Assembly (NCBI RefSeq): GCF_000208865.1
Contig: NC_018390.1
Coordinates: 4,730,270 to 4,794,269, forward strand
Direction of reading: 5' to 3'
DNA from: Neospora caninum Liverpool
Lineage: Eukaryota; Apicomplexa; Conoidasida; Eucoccidiorida; Sarcocystidae
Length of the DNA: 64,000 bases
A model generated the notes under the pieces. That model did not search any database. It had not been told where the DNA came from and saw only the letters and a program-made list of their open reading frames with translations. Below, one piece after another: positions 58,809 to 64,000 of this stretch (position 1 is its first letter; every line of letters starts with the position of its first letter). A program made the translations under genes and the position numbers.

Positions 58809-60675
58809 ACGATCCGCAGAGAGGAAAAAGGCGATGAAAAGAGAGACAAGAACACCGGCGAAGATTGAAGATGCGCCGTTCAAAGGACAGGTGGAGAGAG
58901 AGGCAGCGTCTCGACGACGGTCTGCGACGGGGCGAGAAAGAAAATCAGCAGTCGCGACGTGGCGTGGAACGGGCAGGGAGCGAAGGCAAACGAGAAAACG
59001 TGCAAGACGAACTCGAGAGCCGAGAAGCAGACCCACGAAAAGAGAATAAACAGACGGGGAAAAGGCTAAAAGGAACGCAAATGTGGAGTAACGGGGAGGC
59101 GAGACAGAGCGATCCGAATTTGTGGATGTGGCGGGTGCGATAAATGCTTGCGATTTCAGAATCACTTTTCCCTTTTCCTCTAACAGAATCTCGTTTTGTT
59201 CGGCAAATTGCGCTACAACAACAGCGGCGACTGATCGCGTTTTGTCGTTCTTTCCCTAGGCTGTCCTGTGTCTCATCTTCTCTGACGGCCTAAACGTGAG
59301 GCCCTCGGCTGCGATTGGGCTGCAGCTTTCTATGCACATCGAAAAAAAAACTTTCACTTGTTTCTCCAGGAATCCGGCAGTCCGCCGTCTCGACATCGTG
59401 CACACGGGCAGTTGCGCGAATGTACAAATACGTTTGTACGTCTATATTGTTATCTGTTCCGACGCCGAGTATCTGCTTTCCCAGCATCAAGTGGCGCTTT
59501 GCATTTGTGGATATTTTAAAGTCATCTCAGGCCCACACTAGGGAACCTAGGATAGAGATGCAACCCATTGCTAGAATCATAGATTGGCCACTGAAGACCG
59601 CTCTGCATGAATACATAGAGTTTGGGGAGAGACATCCTAGACAACTGTTCACTCTCTGTAGGCTGAACTGTGGGGATACAAAGAGAAAGGCAGAAAAGAC
59701 GATCCGGTCAGGCTGTCTGTTCTTCGAAGCAGATTGAAAAGTCTTAAAACGCCTGCGGCGACACATCCGTTCACGTTATGGCCTCAGGTCAGTCGTTGTC
59801 TCGGCGCCCAAGCCGCGAGGAAAGAGAGAGACCGAGAGAACACGAGAGTCAAGCATGAAGCACGAGACCAGAACTAGATAACACCCTCTGTCCTTCGGGT
59901 GTCTCCTTCTCTCGTCTCGTCTGTTTGTGCTCTAGAGGAAGGGGCGTAGTCTAGAGGTTGTGTACAGCGTTTCCTCTGCCATGGCACGTTTTCGAATACT
60001 TTTTGCCGCACCCACTGGCTCTGTCCGAGAGGCGATCTGCGCCAGAGACAGCTTGCCAGATTTGGCGACGTCTGCAGACTTCCAGGGCCTTGCTGCTGCC
60101 CACGCAGGTTCCACGGGGTTCTGCCCGTTTCAGAGTCTACCAGGTTTTCTCCTAATATAAGACGAACCTGTGTGGAAGCGTCGCGAAGAGCGGTGAGTGT
60201 ACGGTTTCCTGTTTTCTTGCTCGACTGCTGTCGGCCCAGACACACTCAGATGTGTTTTTGCGTGTGTTAAGACATTTAAGAACGCAGGTCCGCTGACAAC
60301 AAAAAACTGTCAAACAGCCCGCTTCAAATCTTTCCCTGACCGTCACACACTGGGGCTGAGGCGAGAGGCGAGGCGGCAAGCTCTCGCCTCTGTTCTCTCT
60401 GCGTTTGTCTAACGACCTTTCGCTTTGTGTTTCACGAAACGCAGGACTACCGAGAAGTCAGAACAGAGACTGTCTAGGGAGCCTGCGACTTCGCTAGGCT
60501 CGTTCGCGCACGCTTCGCTGCTGCGCGCTTTCTCCTGTCTGTTTTGGTTGATCCCCGCAGACGACGGCGACGCTCTCTCGGGGCCGCCTCTCGCCGCTCT
60601 GCGCCCCGACGGCGTAGTCGCTCGCTCGCGTTTGCTGTCGATTCTGCGACACTCGCGTCGGCGGCATTGCGTCGC
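58809..60675. other. Convergent intergenic region between the 57-kb gene and the metacaspase
   Basis: About 1.9 kb expected to hold both 3' untranslated regions. Short open stretches (for example 59874-60245 minus and 59296-59737 plus) lack motifs and splice-compatible neighbours. No gene or repeat is called. Confidence 0.5.
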
Positions 60676-63600
60676 TCAGTCGTTCAGCAGCGAGCCGACC
60701 AGGAGCCCCGTCGCCAAGCCGGCTCCGGCTAGAAGCATGACGTCGCCGATGCCGGCGCCCGGTCTGCCGCGGGCCTCTGCGCCGGCAGGCAGCGCCTTCC
60801 GACGGCGGCGAATCTGTCTCCCGAGCACTTTGTTCTGGTTTGGGATGACGTCCGCCAGGCTACAAGACAGAGAGAAGTCAGACAGCAGAGAAAAGGGCGT
60901 GGGGACAGGCACGGTGGAGCGACACGCGAGGGGGGGACGGGGGGGGACGGGGGGTGGCGGGGACTGTCCCCGGGCGAAACAGCAAGCAGACGAGGCGGCA
61001 CAGACGAGACAGCAAGCAAACAGCAGACATTCGGCTTATAGTCGGAGACAAAGGCAACCCTTTACAGGCGGTCTCTCACTTGAAGGGCCTGTTGAAGTCG
61101 AATTTCTGAGACGACGTCAGTTGGGGCCGCTGCGACAAGCCTCGGGCGACCATGCTGTCGGTGAGTCCCTGAGACGCCGAAAGCCAGAGAAATGCGGGAA
61201 GGCAACAGCAGGCGCGGAATAGAGGCGGTGCACGAGATGGGGAGAACTGGGAGCGCACGCAGGAGGGAAGAAAACGGGCACGGCACAGAAACGAGTGAAC
61301 AGAGAGTCTGCGCGCTGCGTGAGGAGGTGAGAACCAGACAGGATCAAGAAGAACGAGATTGGCGATTCAAAAGGGAAGAAAGCGAAAGTGCCAATCGGCA
61401 AGGGAAGAACACAGAGAGAAACTGGGTGTGGAAAAGGCCGAAACGATGAAGCGACATGCAAAGAACAAGCCAGGCCGAAGCAAGCCAGAGCACAGTATGT
61501 CGAGAGACGAATGTTCACGCGTCCTTTTATCTCGGCCGGGCGCACGCCGCCCGCCTTCCACGTAGAGAGAAGCCGACCCCGGCAAAGCAGTCTGTCGCTT
61601 CTATCCAGCGCACAGCGCGGAGCTTCTGTCTGCCTCGTCCCGCTTCGTTTCGGTTGCTTTTCGGCTCGTCTGTCTCTTGCACACCTGCATTAAAGAGGGG
61701 TAAGAATGGCCAAAGGGCCTGAGAGTCAGCACGGCAATGAACGCCGTGGTCATCGCACCTCCCGGCGCGCGGTCTTCGTGGCCAGCCAAGTCTGCGGAAG
61801 TCTGGTCGTCTTGGCACCTGAAAAAGCGCCACGGAAAAGTGTGGGATAGTCGCGTCGCCTCGCCAAAACCGAGACGCAAAACTGTAATTGGGTACGCTAG
61901 CTCCCCTGGGACTCGGCGAGGGAGGCGAGAGACAGTCCACATGCGGCCAGGCCACGCTTGGTTCTCTTTGTAAGGATGCCGTAAATATAGGCCAGGGGAG
62001 AACCCGCGTCGAAGAAGGAAGAAATGGGCCGTTTACAATGACGAAAAACGCGACGGATCCGGAGTCACGGCACCCCAACGGGAAGCACGAGAATGTCGCC
62101 AGTACCCACTGGCCGCTGATCTACCGTGGATGCGCTCAAGGCGATGATGGTTTCCGTCTCAAGCTCAGAATCCAACACACGATCGACAGGACGCCGCGAA
62201 ACACACGCAATCGCTCCTTGCCATTCCAAACCATTCTATCAACATCCACCACATGAATAGATATATGTATATATATATGTATATAGTATATTCTCTTGGC
62301 ATACATACACATATTCATATATATGCACAAATGCATGCGTAATCAGTCATACGTCTACGTGTGTATACAACGACAAGTACCTATCTCTAGACGTATACAC
62401 CTATATATATACATATTTAAAGATGTGTACAAGTATATGCACATATAGATTTGAATCCGCGTATACATACGTTGGGTGTGATTACCCGGAAAACATCTGG
62501 ACGTCTCCGAGGACGTAGAACGGATTCGTTTCTTCTTCCCACCGCCACTTGGGAGTGTTCCAGGTGAAGGGGAGGTCGAGGCCAGTGCCGCTATGGCAAC
62601 AATCCATCACAGCCGTCAGCCTGCAGCCGCTCTGCAGCGGTTGGACCAGAAACGCGTGCAGCTGCAAGCGCGCAACAGGGAAAAAGAGGAGATTTCAGGG
62701 ACAGAGGAGAAGAGCAGGGCGAACGGAGACAAAGAAGGGGACGAGAAAAAGAGACAAAGAAAGAGAGTGAAATCGGACAGAAGGGGCGAGAGCCACCTCT
62801 AGTCACCAGGCACACGTGATCGAGCGCGGTACACCCAAACACAACAAAAGAGAAAACCAGAAAGAGGACCGACAAATTCTTCAAAGATCTATCGACCAAT
62901 GCACATCACGTGTATATATATATATATATATGTATACAGAGCCTAGGTTGTTTGACAGAGTTTCTGTGGTTAGGGATGTGTGTAGACATATGGCTTTCGA
63001 TGTCTAACTCTAACGGGGTCATAACGAACCTCGTCGTCGAGGATTTGTCCCGCAGTGTCGAAATCGACAGGAAGAATCGTTTCGTCGTAGCCGTCTTCTT
63101 CAATGCCGCTCCGATCGATTTGTCTCCCGCCATGTCCAGAGTAATGGAAAAAAAGAGAGTCGCCTGGTCGGTTATCGATCGTCAGCCATCGCATCGCCTA
63201 CGTACAAAACAGAAAAAATAGCGAACCTTGTAGCCTCACCCAGTGTCCCAACGTATACAGTATCGAACTTTATATATATATATATATATACATATACGTA
63301 TGCAATACGTAATTGACATGTCACTCAGCATCTATATATAAACTTGATAAGCGCACACATCTACAACTTGAAACAAAATATGCATTTATAATCATTCACG
63401 TATATATACGTATGATTGTGCACATGGATATGAGATCTACCTCGCAAATGGCGTCAAGGCTCGATTTCTTGTCTCCACAAGAACCGCCTCGCCACAGGCA
63501 TCCACAGGTTCCTGGCCCCCCCATCCACATGTTGTTGCCTGCGCATCAGCCGCTCTTTCTCCACAAGAAAAGGTACATAAATAAGTAGATATGCACGGAT

Positions 63601-64000
63601 ATATATATACGCATGCTTAGATATGTGTACAGATATGGAGAGATGTACAGACAGACGAAACACTTAAAATGTTTCTTCATCGATAGGCAGAGAGCTCGTG
63701 CAAGCAGGTAGATCTCAGGAGATACCAGTACACGGAGATTCGCCACCTGGCGTAGGTGTCGGGAGCCTAGAGGTCCAGTGCAACTAGAATCAAATTGGTA
63801 TTTGCCTGTGTTTCCACCTGGAGGTTCGAACCTTTAGGATGTTGTTGCGGGTAGGGCGGTACAGGCTGTTTGGGTTGTCGTCTGTAAGCGCCACGAGAGT
63901 CGTTGAGGAGTCGTGGAAACCGTAAACCGCGCAGAGCAAAGTTCTCATCCGGTAAACGTCGTTCACGCAGCCGCGGAGTTCCGCCCGCGTCGCTCGGTAG
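60676..64000 (-). CDS. MCA1: Metacaspase (peptidase C14), 5' end off the right edge, C-terminal hydrophobic tail
   Basis: Calcium-dependent cysteine protease family cleaving after Arg/Lys. Visible exons in transcript order: from the window edge to 63832, 63197-63030, 62661-62486, 61817-61685, 61168-61080, 60859-60676; all join in phase. The first visible exon has [16 protein letters not shown] and [10 protein letters not shown]. The second has [11 protein letters not shown], with the catalytic His codon at 63132-63134. The third has [16 protein letters not shown], with the catalytic Cys codon at 62596-62598. Then come [10 protein letters not shown] and [11 protein letters not shown], and [16 protein letters not shown], the usual metacaspase end. 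Here a last exon adds about 60 residues ([20 protein letters not shown] and a final hydrophobic stretch [21 protein letters not shown]). The N-terminal region lies outside the window. The gene symbol is assigned from remembered T. gondii naming and gene order. A stop read directly after NRPFK (exon not spliced) is the alternative 3' end. Confidence 0.93.
62917..62932. repeat. Short (TA)n tract in a metacaspase intron
   Basis: TA repeat in the intron between exons 63197-63030 and 62661-62486. A second tract lies at about 63270-63291 in the preceding intron, and further TA/CA-rich sequence occupies 62255-62420. Confidence 0.8.

Overview
The window is nuclear DNA of an apicomplexan parasite of the coccidian family Sarcocystidae: Toxoplasma gondii or a very close relative such as Hammondia or Neospora. 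The evidence is large multi-exon genes with GT-AG introns, intron-rich and very-long-exon genes side by side, many (TA)n microsatellites in introns, GCATGC words between genes, huge low-complexity inserts in conserved enzymes, and the gene set itself. From memory, the order myosin K / formin 1 / ATG4 / dihydrolipoamide dehydrogenase / small mitochondrial protein / metacaspase matches a stretch of T. gondii chromosome VIIa. I could not check this, and I cannot name the species.

Layout. 1-9979, minus: an unconventional myosin, probably MyoK. Seventeen exons fit in phase, and the gene runs off the left edge. 9980-13158: divergent intergenic region. 13159-29126, plus: formin FRM1, with N-terminal TPR repeats, a very long disordered middle in one 11-kb exon, and a C-terminal FH2 domain. 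29809-30823, minus: a small seven-exon gene that I infer encodes a secreted cysteine-rich protein. 32444-44376, plus: ATG4, the ATG8-processing protease, in three exons, with about 2,000 residues inserted inside its catalytic domain. 44377-48435: convergent intergenic region. 48436-55697, minus: mitochondrial dihydrolipoamide dehydrogenase, complete, 12 exons, 525 residues. 57103-58808, plus: a small protein with a likely mitochondrial presequence and one membrane segment, possibly a respiratory-chain accessory subunit. 60676-64000, minus: a metacaspase with a hydrophobic C-terminal tail; its 5' end lies beyond the right edge.

The genes do not form an operon or an obvious pathway. MyoK and FRM1 are both actin-cytoskeleton genes and are divergently arranged. 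ATG4, the dehydrogenase and the 57-kb gene act at organelles (apicoplast/autophagosome and mitochondrion). Exon phases were checked by hand. The dehydrogenase, the small secreted gene, ATG4, the 57-kb gene, the five metacaspase exons wholly in the window and all listed myosin exons join in frame, which is the strongest support for these models. No RNA genes, CRISPR arrays, transposons or bacterial features were recognised. I found no convincing new multi-gene system. The most unusual items are the ATG4 architecture, the small secreted gene, and the metacaspase tail with its unusual splice donors.
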